Assembly (NCBI GenBank): GCA_025463365.1
Contig: JAOBWM010000060.1
Span: 1 to 39,452 of the forward strand
Direction of reading: 5' to 3'
DNA: 39,452 nt
Source of the DNA: Acidimicrobiales bacterium
GTDB lineage: Bacteria > Actinomycetota > Acidimicrobiia > Acidimicrobiales > Iamiaceae
A program made the position numbers and the translations under genes. This document shows positions 7,463 through 15,150 of the stretch, one piece after another (the stretch's first letter is position 1; each line of letters begins with the position of its first letter). A model generated the notes under the pieces. That model was not told the DNA's origin. It was given only the letters and a program-made list of their open reading frames with translations, and made no database searches.

Positions 7463-8677
7463 CTAGGACTGCTCGGGGGCGGGCTCGCGCGGCAGGCCGA
7501 GCACCCGCTCGCCGACGATGTTGCGGTTGACCTCGGTGGTCCCGCCGGCGATGGTCAGCGAACGCGAGCCGCACAGGGCATCGGCCCAGTCGCCGGAGAG
7601 CGCGGGGAGGCCGAGGACGTCGACCGCGGTGGCGGCCATCGCCTGCGACCACTGCGCCCAAGCCGTCTTCACGATGCTGCCCTCGGCTGCGGGGAAGCCG
7701 CCGCTCAACATCGAGCCGAGCATGCGCTTGGCGAGGAACTCGAGCAGGCGAGCTTCGGTGAAGCGCGCCGCGAGCGCGTCGCGCTTCACGGGATCGTCGA
7801 TGGGGCGACGCCCGTCAGCAGTCGGCAACGTCGCCGCCGCGACCACCCGGTCGAAGGTTGCTCGCAGGCTCAGGTAGAGCCCCGCGACGCCCGCCCGCTC
7901 GTTGCCGAGGGTGCGTGTCGCCACCGCCCAGCCGTCTCCGACCTGGCCGAGCACGGCGTCGACCGGCACGCGCACGTCCTGGAAGAACAGCTCGGCGAAC
8001 CCCAGCTCGCCGCCCATCGTGCGGATCGGCCGAACCTCGACGCCAGGTGACGTCAGGTCCACCAGCAGGCAGGTGATGCCTTGGTGCTTGGGCACGGTCG
8101 GGTCGGTGCGCACGTAGAGCTGGCACCAGGCGGCCTGGTCGCCGAGCGAGTTCCACGTCTTCTGGCCGCTGACGACGTAGTGGTCGCCGTCGTGCACCGC
8201 GGCGCAGCGCAGCGAAGCGAGGTCGGACCCGGCGTCGGGCTCGGACATGCCCTGGGACCAGATCTCGTCGCCGCGCAGCATCGGCGCCAGGAAGCGCTCC
8301 TGCTGGGCCGGCGTCCCGTGGCTCATGATCGCGGGGGCGATGTTGGACACGCCGATCACGTTGACCGGCCCGGGCGCCCGGGCCCGATCCATCTCCTCGT
8401 ACCAGGCGAGCTGCTCGAGGATCCCCGCTCCCCTGCCGCCATGCTCGACGGGCCAGGAGATCGCCCCGTAGCCCGCATCGACGAGGGCGGCGTTCCAGGC
8501 CCGCCGCGCCGGCAGGGTCTCCGGGTCCTGGCGGTCCGCCACGGCCTCGGCCACCTCGGCCGTGAACGCTCGATCGAGCCAGGCGCGGAACTCGGCTCGG
8601 AACGCTTCGGCAGCACCATCGGCAGCACCATCGGCGCCGGCATCGGCAGCCGTCGGCGACACCTCGGTCGCGGTCAC
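7463..8677 (-). CDS. Acyl-CoA dehydrogenase (half with SEP-x-AGSDLA flavin region)
   Basis: 404 residues. The FAD-contacting S-E-P-D-A-G-S-D-L-A and the G-Q-K-T-W segment are clear, as is the C-terminal A-G-G-T-T-E-V-N-R with G-E-R-V-L-G-L-P-R. It lacks the R-x-Q-F-G and H-G-G-I-G-x-T-W segments found in the partner half, as expected for one subunit of an alpha2beta2 acyl-CoA dehydrogenase (known for FadE26-27 and ChsE-type enzymes of sterol side-chain breakdown). The first 25 residues are an Ala/Asp/Gly-rich tail with a small 12-bp repeat. GTG 8677 overlaps the upstream stop as GTGA. It is third in a four-gene operon. Confidence 0.9.
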   Translation of the reverse strand: MTATEVSPTAADAGADGAADGAAEAFRAEFRAWLDRAFTAEVAEAVADRQDPETLPARRAWNAALVDAGYGAISWPVEHGGRGAGILEQLAWYEEMDRARAPGPVNVIGVSNIAPAIMSHGTPAQQERFLAPMLRGDEIWSQGMSEPDAGSDLASLRCAAVHDGDHYVVSGQKTWNSLGDQAAWCQLYVRTDPTVPKHQGITCLLVDLTSPGVEVRPIRTMGGELGFAELFFQDVRVPVDAVLGQVGDGWAVATRTLGNERAGVAGLYLSLRATFDRVVAAATLPTADGRRPIDDPVKRDALAARFTEARLLEFLAKRMLGSMLSGGFPAAEGSIVKTAWAQWSQAMAATAVDVLGLPALSGDWADALCGSRSLTIAGGTTEVNRNIVGERVLGLPREPAPEQS

Positions 8678-9933
8678 GACCGCCCCGCGTGCGGGACGTC
8701 GCGGTACGCGACGTCGCGATCGGCGGCGTGCTCACGAGGCATCCCGAGCAACCGCTCGCTGATGAGGTTGCGCTGCATCTCGTTGCTGCCGCCGCCGAGC
8801 GACAGCGCCTGACGGGACAACGACCCCTCACCCACCGACCGCCCGATCCCGTCTCCACCGATCGGCCAGGTGACCGCCTCCTCGCCCGCGATCTGGAGGC
8901 TGAGCTCGGTCACCCGCATCGCGGTCGTGGCACCGGACAGCTTGAGGATCGAGCCCGCGGCGGGTGGCAGCGTTCCGGTCGCCATCCCTTGGACCGTCCG
9001 GGCGACGAGCTGTGCGTTCACGAGCTCGGCCACGCGGGCCTGGGCGACGAGCCGACGGACCCCAGGGTCGTCGGCCCGACCGACCGCGTGCGCCAGGGTC
9101 GCGGCGTCGGCACCCGGCGCGCCCCGGTGCATCCCCATGGTCCGCCCGCTCACGTACGGCGACCCGCCCCCGACGGCCTGGCGCTCGTGGCCGAGCAGAT
9201 GGGTGGCGACCGTCCAGCCCTCGTCGATCTCCCCGACCACGTCGGTCACGGGCACGCGCACGTCGTCGAAGAACTCCTGGCAGAACTCCTCGGAGCCGTC
9301 GACCTGGCGGATGCGGTCGATGGTGATGCCCGGCTGGTGGATCTTCAGGATGAACATCGTCAGGCCGCGGTGCTTCGGCGCGTCCCAGTCCGTGCGGGCC
9401 AGGCACATGGCGTAGTCGCTCGCGAACGCGGCCGAGCTCCAGATCTTCGAGCCGTTGAGGACGAACTCGTCGCCGTCGCGCAGGGCGGTCGTGCGGCACC
9501 CGGCGAGGTCCGACCCGCCGCTCGGCTCGGACAGGAACTGCACCCACAGCTCCTCGCCGCGCAGGATGGCCGGCAGGTGAGCGGCCTTCTGCTCGTGCGT
9601 GCCGAAGTCGATCAGGGTGGCGCCCAGGATCCCGAGCGTCGGCACGTTGAACGAATAGGGCATGTCATAGGGCAGGGACTCGTCGGTGAACGCGGCTTGG
9701 TGGGCCGGCGTGAGGCCCTGTCCGCCGTAGGCCTTGGGGTAGCAGATGCCGGCGAAGCCGCCATCGCACAGCCGGCGCTGCAGCGCTCGTTCCACCGCTC
9801 GCCGGCCGTCGTCGCCGCGGTCGGGCGGCTCGGGCAGGCAGGGAGGCATGTGCTCGGCGAACCAGGCCCCGGCGCGGGCACGGAACGACTCGACCGACTC
9901 GATCTCCGTGTCCTCCACGGGCGCCGCCGTCAT
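8674..9933 (-). CDS. Acyl-CoA dehydrogenase (second half with flavin region)
   Basis: 419 residues from ATG 9933, which overlaps the upstream stop as ATGA; longer open frames upstream run into the neighbouring gene. It shows F-L-S-E-P-S-G-G-S-D-L-A, G-S-K-I-W, and C-terminal G-G-G-S-N-E-M-Q-R with S-E-R-L-L-G-M-P-R. Like the next gene in the operon it is the flavin-type half, so the operon has two such halves to one partner. Near the end is a short repetitive tail (D-R-D-V-A-Y-R-D-V). It probably forms a heteromer with the product of the 9930-11057 gene and oxidises an acyl-CoA at the alpha,beta position. Confidence 0.9.
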   Translation of the reverse strand: MTAAPVEDTEIESVESFRARAGAWFAEHMPPCLPEPPDRGDDGRRAVERALQRRLCDGGFAGICYPKAYGGQGLTPAHQAAFTDESLPYDMPYSFNVPTLGILGATLIDFGTHEQKAAHLPAILRGEELWVQFLSEPSGGSDLAGCRTTALRDGDEFVLNGSKIWSSAAFASDYAMCLARTDWDAPKHRGLTMFILKIHQPGITIDRIRQVDGSEEFCQEFFDDVRVPVTDVVGEIDEGWTVATHLLGHERQAVGGGSPYVSGRTMGMHRGAPGADAATLAHAVGRADDPGVRRLVAQARVAELVNAQLVARTVQGMATGTLPPAAGSILKLSGATTAMRVTELSLQIAGEEAVTWPIGGDGIGRSVGEGSLSRQALSLGGGSNEMQRNLISERLLGMPREHAADRDVAYRDVPHAGRS

Positions 9934-11057
9934 GCGACCGACCCCAGCAGCAGATCGGCCACGCGGTCGAGGTGCTCGTCGGGCGAGCCGTGGGTGCCAC
10001 GGTTCACCGTCACCCGGCGCAGGTAGAGGTGCAGGTCGTGGTCCCAGGTGACGCCGATCCCGCCGTGGAGCTGCACGCAGTCCTGGACGATCTCGGTGGC
10101 GACGGGGCCGATCCACGCCTTGGCGACGCTGGCCAGCTCGCTGGCGTCGGAGCGGCCGTCGGCGAGGGCTCGCGCCGCGGCCGTCGCCGTCGCGTGGCAG
10201 GCCTCGAGGCCCATCTTGAGGTCGGCGCAGCGGTGCTTGAGCGCCTGGTACGAGGCCAGCACCCGGCCGACCGAGTACCGGTCGCCGAGCATCTCGAGGG
10301 TGATGGCGAAGATGCGGTCCACGGCGCCGACGGTCTCTGCGCACTGGAGGACCACCGCCAGCGAGCGCTGGTGCTCGATGTCGCGCGTCGCGGACTCGGT
10401 CGTGCCCACGATGTCGTCGGCCGTCACCGCGACCTGCTCGAACTGCACGTCGGCGAACCGCCGGACCAGATCGAGGCTCCCCCGCGGTGTGATCGTCACC
10501 CCATCGGCATCGGCCGGTACCAGCACCTGCACGGGACCCTCGTCCCCGACCGCGCTCACCAGGAGCCGGCCCGCTTGGGCGGCCGCCTCGACCGGTGCCT
10601 TGGTACCCGTGAGGACGTAGGCGTCGCTCGTGGGACCGGTCACCAGCCGCGTCGGCTCCGCGCCCACCGGTTCGGCATCGGCCCAGGTCGCGACGAGGTC
10701 TCCCGCCATGATCTCGGCGAGCGTGGCCCGGCGCCTGGGCTCGTCGGCCCAGCTGCCGAGGGCGGCGGCCACCACGTTGGTGGGCACGAGCGGGCCCGGC
10801 GCCACCAGCCGGCCCATCTCCTCGGCCACGAGCACGAGATCAGCGATGCCGTTGCCGCTCACGCTGCCACCGCCATCGCTCGGGTCCACCAGCAACGAGG
10901 TCCATCCCAGGTCGGCCCCGGCCTTCCAGTACGCGGGATCGAAGCCGGCGGGGTCGTCGGCAAGCGAACGGACCGTGGCGATCGGGCACTCGGCCTCGAG
11001 GAAGGCCCGCGTCGTCGCCCGCAACAGCTCCTGGTACTCCCCCAGCTCCAGCTCCAA
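9930..11057 (-). CDS. Acyl-CoA dehydrogenase (partner half with HGGIGxTW motif)
   Basis: 375 residues. It has the complementary motifs: V-G-R-V-L-A-S-Y-Q-A-L-K-H-R-C-A-D and Q-L-H-G-G-I-G-V-T-W-D-H-D-L-H, but no S-E-P-x-A-G-S-D segment. This is the reverse of its two downstream neighbours, which fits a heteromeric enzyme. The usual R-x-Q-F-G is degenerate here (Y-S-V-G-R). The only good start is TTG 11057, with GAGGGAG about 10 nt upstream. It is the first gene of the minus-strand operon 11057-6623 and diverges from the amidohydrolase gene at 11149, with operator copy 3 between. Confidence 0.88.
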   Translation of the reverse strand: MELELGEYQELLRATTRAFLEAECPIATVRSLADDPAGFDPAYWKAGADLGWTSLLVDPSDGGGSVSGNGIADLVLVAEEMGRLVAPGPLVPTNVVAAALGSWADEPRRRATLAEIMAGDLVATWADAEPVGAEPTRLVTGPTSDAYVLTGTKAPVEAAAQAGRLLVSAVGDEGPVQVLVPADADGVTITPRGSLDLVRRFADVQFEQVAVTADDIVGTTESATRDIEHQRSLAVVLQCAETVGAVDRIFAITLEMLGDRYSVGRVLASYQALKHRCADLKMGLEACHATATAAARALADGRSDASELASVAKAWIGPVATEIVQDCVQLHGGIGVTWDHDLHLYLRRVTVNRGTHGSPDEHLDRVADLLLGSVA

Positions 11058-11103
11058 CGACCGTCTCCCTCACGTTCCTCTGCCACCGGCCGGCACACCA
11101 GCG

Positions 11104-11127
11104 TATAGTCATCTAACACACGTGTCA
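11104..11127. promoter_or_regulatory. Operator copy 3 and -10 box between divergent operons
   Basis: TCTAAC-acacgt-GTCA lies at 11112-11127 (minus-strand reading TGAC-acgtgt-GTTAGA). TATAGT at 11104-11109 is a good -10 box for the plus-strand gene at 11149 and would place the start of transcription inside the dyad. The same dyad is 55 bp from the TTG start of the divergent acyl-CoA dehydrogenase operon and could control both directions. Confidence 0.65.
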
Positions 11128-11148
11128 TGAAAGTCCAAGGAGGTCGCC

Positions 11149-12342
11149 ATGCCATCTCGTCAGCTCGACTACGAGGTGTTCGACGCCGACAACCACCTCT
11201 ACGAGACCAAGGACGCGCTCACGAAGTTCCTTCCAAAGTCGCGGGCCGGGTTGGTCGACTACGTGGAGGTCCGCGGCCGCACCAAGATCGCGGTGAAGGG
11301 CCAGATCAGCGACTACATCCCGAACCCCACGTTCGACCGGGTCGCCCAGCCGGGAGCGCAGGAGGAGTACTTCCGCTCCGGCAACCCGGAGGGCAAGTCG
11401 ATGCGCGAGATCATGGGTCGGGGCATCGATGCGCTTCCTGCGTACCGTGAGCCGGGCCCTCGTCTCGAACTGATGGACGAGCTCGGACTCGATCGGGCCC
11501 TCATGTGGCCGACGCTCGCCAGCCTCGTCGAAGAGCGCCTGCGCGACGATCCCGAAGCCGTGCACGACGTGGTCCATGCCCTCAACCAGTGGATGCACGA
11601 GCAGTGGACGTTCAACTACGAGGACCGCATCTTCCCGGTGCCCGTCATCACCCTTCCGATCGTGTCGCGGGCGATCGAGGAGCTCCAGTGGGTGCTCGAG
11701 CGCGGCGCCAAGATCATCCTCATCCGGCCGGCGCCGGTACCCGGGTTCCGCGGACCGCGTTCCTTCGCGCTCCCGGAGTTCGACCCCTTCTGGGAACTGG
11801 TCCAGGAGGCCGACGTGGTGGTCGGCATGCACGCGTCGGACAGCGGCTACCAGCGCTACATCAACGAGTGGGAGGGCGTGCGCGACGACGAGTTCACGCC
11901 GTTCGCGGCCCGGTCGGGGTTCACGGCGATCGTCGGCGGCCAACACCGCGAGATCATCGACACGGTGGCGTCTGCGATCGGTCACGGGCTGTGCACGCGC
12001 TTCCCACGGCTCAAGATCACGCCGGTCGAGAACGGGAGCGGCTGGGTGCGCCCCCTCCTGAACGACATGGAGCACGCCTACCGCTCCAACCCCCACGGCT
12101 GGGAGGAGCATCCCGTCGACGTGTTCAAGCGCAACATCTTCGTGCACCCCTTCCACGAGGACGACCCCATCGGCCTGGTGAAGCTCCTCGGCGCCGACAA
12201 CGTCCTGTTCGGCTCGGACTACCCGCACCCCGAGGGCATGGCGGACCCGCTCAGCTTCGTCGACGACCTCATCGGCCTTCCCGACGATCAGGTCGCGAAG
12301 GTCATGGGCGGCAACCTGTCCCGGCTCATGAGCGTCGCCTAG
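11149..12342 (+). CDS. Amidohydrolase-2 family protein
   Basis: 397 residues, a TIM-barrel metal-dependent hydrolase or decarboxylase (PF04909-like). The usual first-strand H-x-H is replaced by D12-A-D-N-H16; G-M-H-A-S-D supplies a second His and F-G-S-D-Y-P-H (354-360) the late Asp. ATG 11149 follows AAGGAGG. A close paralogue lies at 31171-32379, sharing F-D-A-D-N-H, I-P-N-P-T-F-D and D-Y-F or E-Y-F-R segments. Family members act on lactones, ring-cleavage acids or carboxylates; this one could open a ring or decarboxylate. It leads an operon with an acyl-CoA ligase (5-nt gap) and a small protein. Confidence 0.88.
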   Translation: MPSRQLDYEVFDADNHLYETKDALTKFLPKSRAGLVDYVEVRGRTKIAVKGQISDYIPNPTFDRVAQPGAQEEYFRSGNPEGKSMREIMGRGIDALPAYREPGPRLELMDELGLDRALMWPTLASLVEERLRDDPEAVHDVVHALNQWMHEQWTFNYEDRIFPVPVITLPIVSRAIEELQWVLERGAKIILIRPAPVPGFRGPRSFALPEFDPFWELVQEADVVVGMHASDSGYQRYINEWEGVRDDEFTPFAARSGFTAIVGGQHREIIDTVASAIGHGLCTRFPRLKITPVENGSGWVRPLLNDMEHAYRSNPHGWEEHPVDVFKRNIFVHPFHEDDPIGLVKLLGADNVLFGSDYPHPEGMADPLSFVDDLIGLPDDQVAKVMGGNLSRLMSVA

Positions 12343-12347
12343 CTCTC

Positions 12348-14000
12348 GTGGCCGAGCGCTCCACGAGCTTTCCCGACTTCAGGCCCACCGCCGGCGAGCT
12401 GATCCGGGCCTGTGCGGCGCGCCACGGCGACTGCCTGTTCGCGGTCTTGGGCGACGAACGCCTCACCTACGGCGAGGTCGAGGCGCGATCGGCCCGGTTG
12501 GCCAAGGGGCTCCTGGCCTCAGGCGTGGGCAAGGGCACCCGGGTGGGTCTGCTGGCCCCCAACGGCCCGGACTGGATCATCGGCTGGCTGGCGGCGGCGC
12601 GCATCGGTGCCGTCGTGTCGATGTTCAACACGTACTCGAAGGCCCGGGAGCTGAGCTGGGTCCTGCGGCACTCGGACATCGCCCTGCTGCTCACGGCCGA
12701 TCGGTACCTCGGCCACGACTACCTCGCCCGGCTGGAGGAGGCGGTGCCGGGGCTGGCCGAGTCCGAGCCCGAGGTGGTCTTCGTTCCCTCCCATCCGTAC
12801 CTGCGCAGCGTGTGGTCCTTCGGCGAGTCCGACCGGCCGTGGGCGGGCCGGGTCGACGACCTGGCGGCCCGCTCCACGCGGTCGGGCGGGGTGACCGATG
12901 AGCTGCTGCTCGCGGTGGAGGCCGAGGTGACGCCGGCCGACCCGATGGTGGTCGTGTACTCGTCGGGCAGCACCGCCGCACCCAAGGGCGCGATCCACAG
13001 CCACGGCGCGGTGGTCCGCCACGCCCACAACCTGTGGCAGTTCCGCGACATGACCGCCGACGACGTGCTCTACACGCCGATGCCGCTCTTCTGGGTGGGC
13101 GGCCTGAGCTTCACGTTGGTGGCTGCCATGCACGCCGGCGCCACCCTCGTGTTCGAGGAGCAGTTCGAACCGGGCGCCACCCTGGACCTGATCGAGCGCG
13201 AACGGGTGACCCAGGTGCTCGGATGGCCGCACATGGCCAAAGCCCTCGTCGACCACCCGAGCTTCGCCGACCACGACCTGTCCTCGGTGCGGGGCGGGAC
13301 CCTCGCCGCACTCCAGCCGCGCGTGCCGGGCGAGCCGGAGGTGCCGCGGGCCAATGCCCTCGGCATGACCGAGACGCTCGGGCCCCACACCATCGCCCCG
13401 AAGGACGAGCCCGTCCCGCCCGACAAGGTCGGCACGTTCGGGCAGGCCGTCCCCGGCATCGAGCACAAGGTGGTCGATGCCGTGACCGGCGAGGACCTTC
13501 CAGCGGGCGAGGTCGGCGAGCTGTGGATCCGCGGCTATCCGGTGATGTTGGGCCTCCACAAGGTCGAGCGGGACCAGGTGTTCACGCCTGACGGCTGGTA
13601 CCGGACCGGCGACGGCGGCCACTTCGACGCCGACGGCCACTTCTTCTACCGGGGCCGGCTCGGCGACGTGATCAAGGCCTCCGGCATGAACGTGACACCC
13701 CGCGACGTCGAGCTGGAGCTCGAGGCGCTGCCCGAGGTGGCGCTGGCGTTCGTCACCGGCGTCGACCACCCGACGCGCATGCAGGACGTGGTCGCCGCGG
13801 TGGCCCTGGCCCCCGGAGCATCGGTCTCACCCGAGGAGATCCAGCAGCGACTCAAGGCCCAGGTCGCGAGCTACCTCGTCCCGCGCCACGTCGCCGTGTT
13901 CGCCGATCCGACCGAGCTCCCGTGGCTCGACTCGGGCAAGGTCGACCGCCGCACACTCGCCAAGATCCTCGAGGATCGCTTCACGGAAGGTCCCACCTGA
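12348..14000 (+). CDS. Acyl-CoA synthetase / AMP-dependent ligase (FadD-like)
   Basis: 550 residues from GTG 12348, five bases after the amidohydrolase stop. It shows the adenylate-forming motifs in order: Y-S-S-G-S-T-A-A-P-K-G at 204-214 (ATP P-loop), N-A-L-G-M-T-E-T, Y-R-T-G-D, F-Y-R-G-R-L-G-D-V-I-K-A-S-G, and the C-terminal S-G-K-V-D-R-R lysine loop. It would activate a carboxylic acid to its CoA thioester with ATP. The P-loop has A-A where T-G-x is usual (S-T-A-A-P-K-G). The stop overlaps the next ATG by one base (TGATG), implying coupled translation. The substrate is not deducible. Confidence 0.92.
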   Translation: MAERSTSFPDFRPTAGELIRACAARHGDCLFAVLGDERLTYGEVEARSARLAKGLLASGVGKGTRVGLLAPNGPDWIIGWLAAARIGAVVSMFNTYSKARELSWVLRHSDIALLLTADRYLGHDYLARLEEAVPGLAESEPEVVFVPSHPYLRSVWSFGESDRPWAGRVDDLAARSTRSGGVTDELLLAVEAEVTPADPMVVVYSSGSTAAPKGAIHSHGAVVRHAHNLWQFRDMTADDVLYTPMPLFWVGGLSFTLVAAMHAGATLVFEEQFEPGATLDLIERERVTQVLGWPHMAKALVDHPSFADHDLSSVRGGTLAALQPRVPGEPEVPRANALGMTETLGPHTIAPKDEPVPPDKVGTFGQAVPGIEHKVVDAVTGEDLPAGEVGELWIRGYPVMLGLHKVERDQVFTPDGWYRTGDGGHFDADGHFFYRGRLGDVIKASGMNVTPRDVELELEALPEVALAFVTGVDHPTRMQDVVAAVALAPGASVSPEEIQQRLKAQVASYLVPRHVAVFADPTELPWLDSGKVDRRTLAKILEDRFTEGPT

Positions 14001-14302
14001 TGGAGCTCCGACCCGGCCTGCGCCTGCAGAGCCCGTCCAGCGACGCCCAGATCGTGGTGGTCAAGGCCACTGCGGGAGTCGACGTCGACCTCCGATGCGG
14101 CGGCCACCCCATGGTCGAGCCCGACGGCACCACCCGAGACGAGCCCGCTGGCGACGACGGCCAGACCCTGCTCGGCAAGCGCTACGCCGCCGAGGAGCTC
14201 GGCCTCGAGGTGCTGTGCACCAAGGGTGGCGCCGGCGCGTTGACCATCGGAGACGTCCCACTCGGGATGAAGTCCGCCAAACCCCTTCCCTCCTCCGACT
14301 GA
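14000..14302 (+). CDS. Small conserved-looking protein of unknown function
   Basis: 100 residues. I do not recognise the family with certainty. The sequence begins M-E-L-R-P-G-L-R-L-Q-S and has L-R-C-G-G-H-P-M-V, then a L-L-G-K-R-Y segment, G-L-E-V-L-C-T-K-G-G-A-G and a Lys/Pro tail. Two Cys and one nearby His could bind a metal, but no full zinc ribbon is seen. The ATG shares one base with the ligase stop (TGATG) and there is no ribosome binding site of its own, so it is translationally coupled to the acyl-CoA ligase and probably serves it or its pathway. A hairpin terminator follows. Confidence 0.7.
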   Translation: MELRPGLRLQSPSSDAQIVVVKATAGVDVDLRCGGHPMVEPDGTTRDEPAGDDGQTLLGKRYAAEELGLEVLCTKGGAGALTIGDVPLGMKSAKPLPSSD

Positions 14303-14310
14303 TCCACGGC

Positions 14311-14330
14311 CGGCGCCACGGGTGGCGCCG
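14311..14330. terminator. Bidirectional hairpin between convergent genes
   Basis: CGGCGCCAC at 14311-14319 pairs with GTGGCGCCG at 14322-14330, a 9-bp GC-rich stem with a very tight loop. It lies between the stops of the plus-strand gene ending at 14302 and the minus-strand gene ending at 14341, so it can serve both. Confidence 0.6.
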
Positions 14331-14340
14331 CGCGCCGCGC

Positions 14341-14970
14341 TCAGGCGAGGCGGCGGAGGAGTCTGCTGGTCGTGGCGCCGGGGACGAACAGGTCGGCGGC
14401 GCTGTCGATCTTCTCGATGTAGGTCGAGTCCGCCGAGATGGCTGCGGTGCCGGCATCGACCTGCTCGATCGTTTCGGCCATGGTGATCCAGGCCAGCGTG
14501 GCAAACGGCCCGTACAGCCCGCGCACGAGGGTGACGTCTTGTCCCGTCACCGACGATACGTGGTTCATGATGTCCACCGCCCACGCCATGGCGTCGGCCA
14601 TCCGACCGTCGGCGCACTGGGCGATCACGACGGCGGCGTACTCGCCGGCGTTCCCACCGGAGCCGGCGAAGGTGACGATCTCGTTGACCGTGTCCTCGGC
14701 CGGCGTGGCGAACATCTCGATCGCCCCTTCGAGCGTCTCGACGTACTTCGCGTCAGCCAGCAGCTGGTCGCCGATCTTCGCGATCTCGGCCTGGGAGGCC
14801 ACCCGGGCGGACCATGACAGCGTGCCGAGGGGAGCGCCGTAGACGGTGCTCCATGGCGTCACCTCGAGCCCGGTGGTGGTGGTGACCTGGGTGGCGATCT
14901 CGGTGGCGAACGCGAGGGCATCGAGCATCTTCTCCGGTCGGGCCGTGGCATTCCGGATGTACAGGTTCAT
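14341..14970 (-). CDS. Internally duplicated protein of unknown function
   Basis: 209 residues from ATG 14970. The two halves resemble each other: T-T-G-L-E-V ... Y-G-A-P-L-G-T-L-S-W ... D-A-K-Y-V-E-T and V-T-G-Q-D-V ... Y-G-P-F-A-T-L-A-W ... D-S-T-Y-I-E-K, each about 100 residues and each ending near a Phe-x-x-P-(A/G) turn. The pattern recalls dimeric alpha/beta-barrel (NIPSNAP-like) proteins fused head to tail, but this is inference from layout. The longer frame up to 15060 is not used because it is Arg-rich and lacks a ribosome binding site. It diverges from the SARP-type regulator across about 180 bp containing inverted repeats. Confidence 0.7.
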   Translation of the reverse strand: MNLYIRNATARPEKMLDALAFATEIATQVTTTTGLEVTPWSTVYGAPLGTLSWSARVASQAEIAKIGDQLLADAKYVETLEGAIEMFATPAEDTVNEIVTFAGSGGNAGEYAAVVIAQCADGRMADAMAWAVDIMNHVSSVTGQDVTLVRGLYGPFATLAWITMAETIEQVDAGTAAISADSTYIEKIDSAADLFVPGATTSRLLRRLA

Positions 14971-15009
14971 CGCTGTCCCTTGTCCTCTTGTCGTCCGCTC
15001 GCCCGTCGG

Positions 15010-15082
15010 TCGAGGGGCGCGCCTCGATGGTCCGCTCGCGCCGTTACACCTGCGCGTCACCCCACGTGGCCGGGGTGCAGGT
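15010..15082. promoter_or_regulatory. Two inverted repeats in a divergent gap
   Basis: TCGAGG-ggcgcg-CCTCGA lies at 15010-15027. A larger imperfect hairpin lies at 15048-15082: ACCTG and CACCCC on the left pair with GGGGTG and CAGGT on the right, with a 5-nt bulge. They sit between the gene starting at 14970 (minus) and the SARP-type regulator at 15151 (plus). TCGAGG resembles the TCGAG-type half-sites known for SARP proteins, so self-regulation is possible but unproven. Confidence 0.4.
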
Positions 15083-15150
15083 AGACGCGCTGCGCGAGAT
15101 CCGGACGGCCGCGATGGCTACGCTCCGTGCGTTCGGAAGGAGGTGACCGC

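Noticed and set aside
8707-8718. Perfect palindrome CGCGACGTCGCG
   Set aside because: It lies inside the coding end of an acyl-CoA dehydrogenase, is GC-only apart from the centre, and has no match elsewhere in the window that would suggest a shared site.
11505-12347. Long N-terminal extension of the acyl-CoA ligase frame
   Set aside because: It overlaps the amidohydrolase gene in another frame and is Arg/Pro-rich; the ligase fold begins after GTG 12348.
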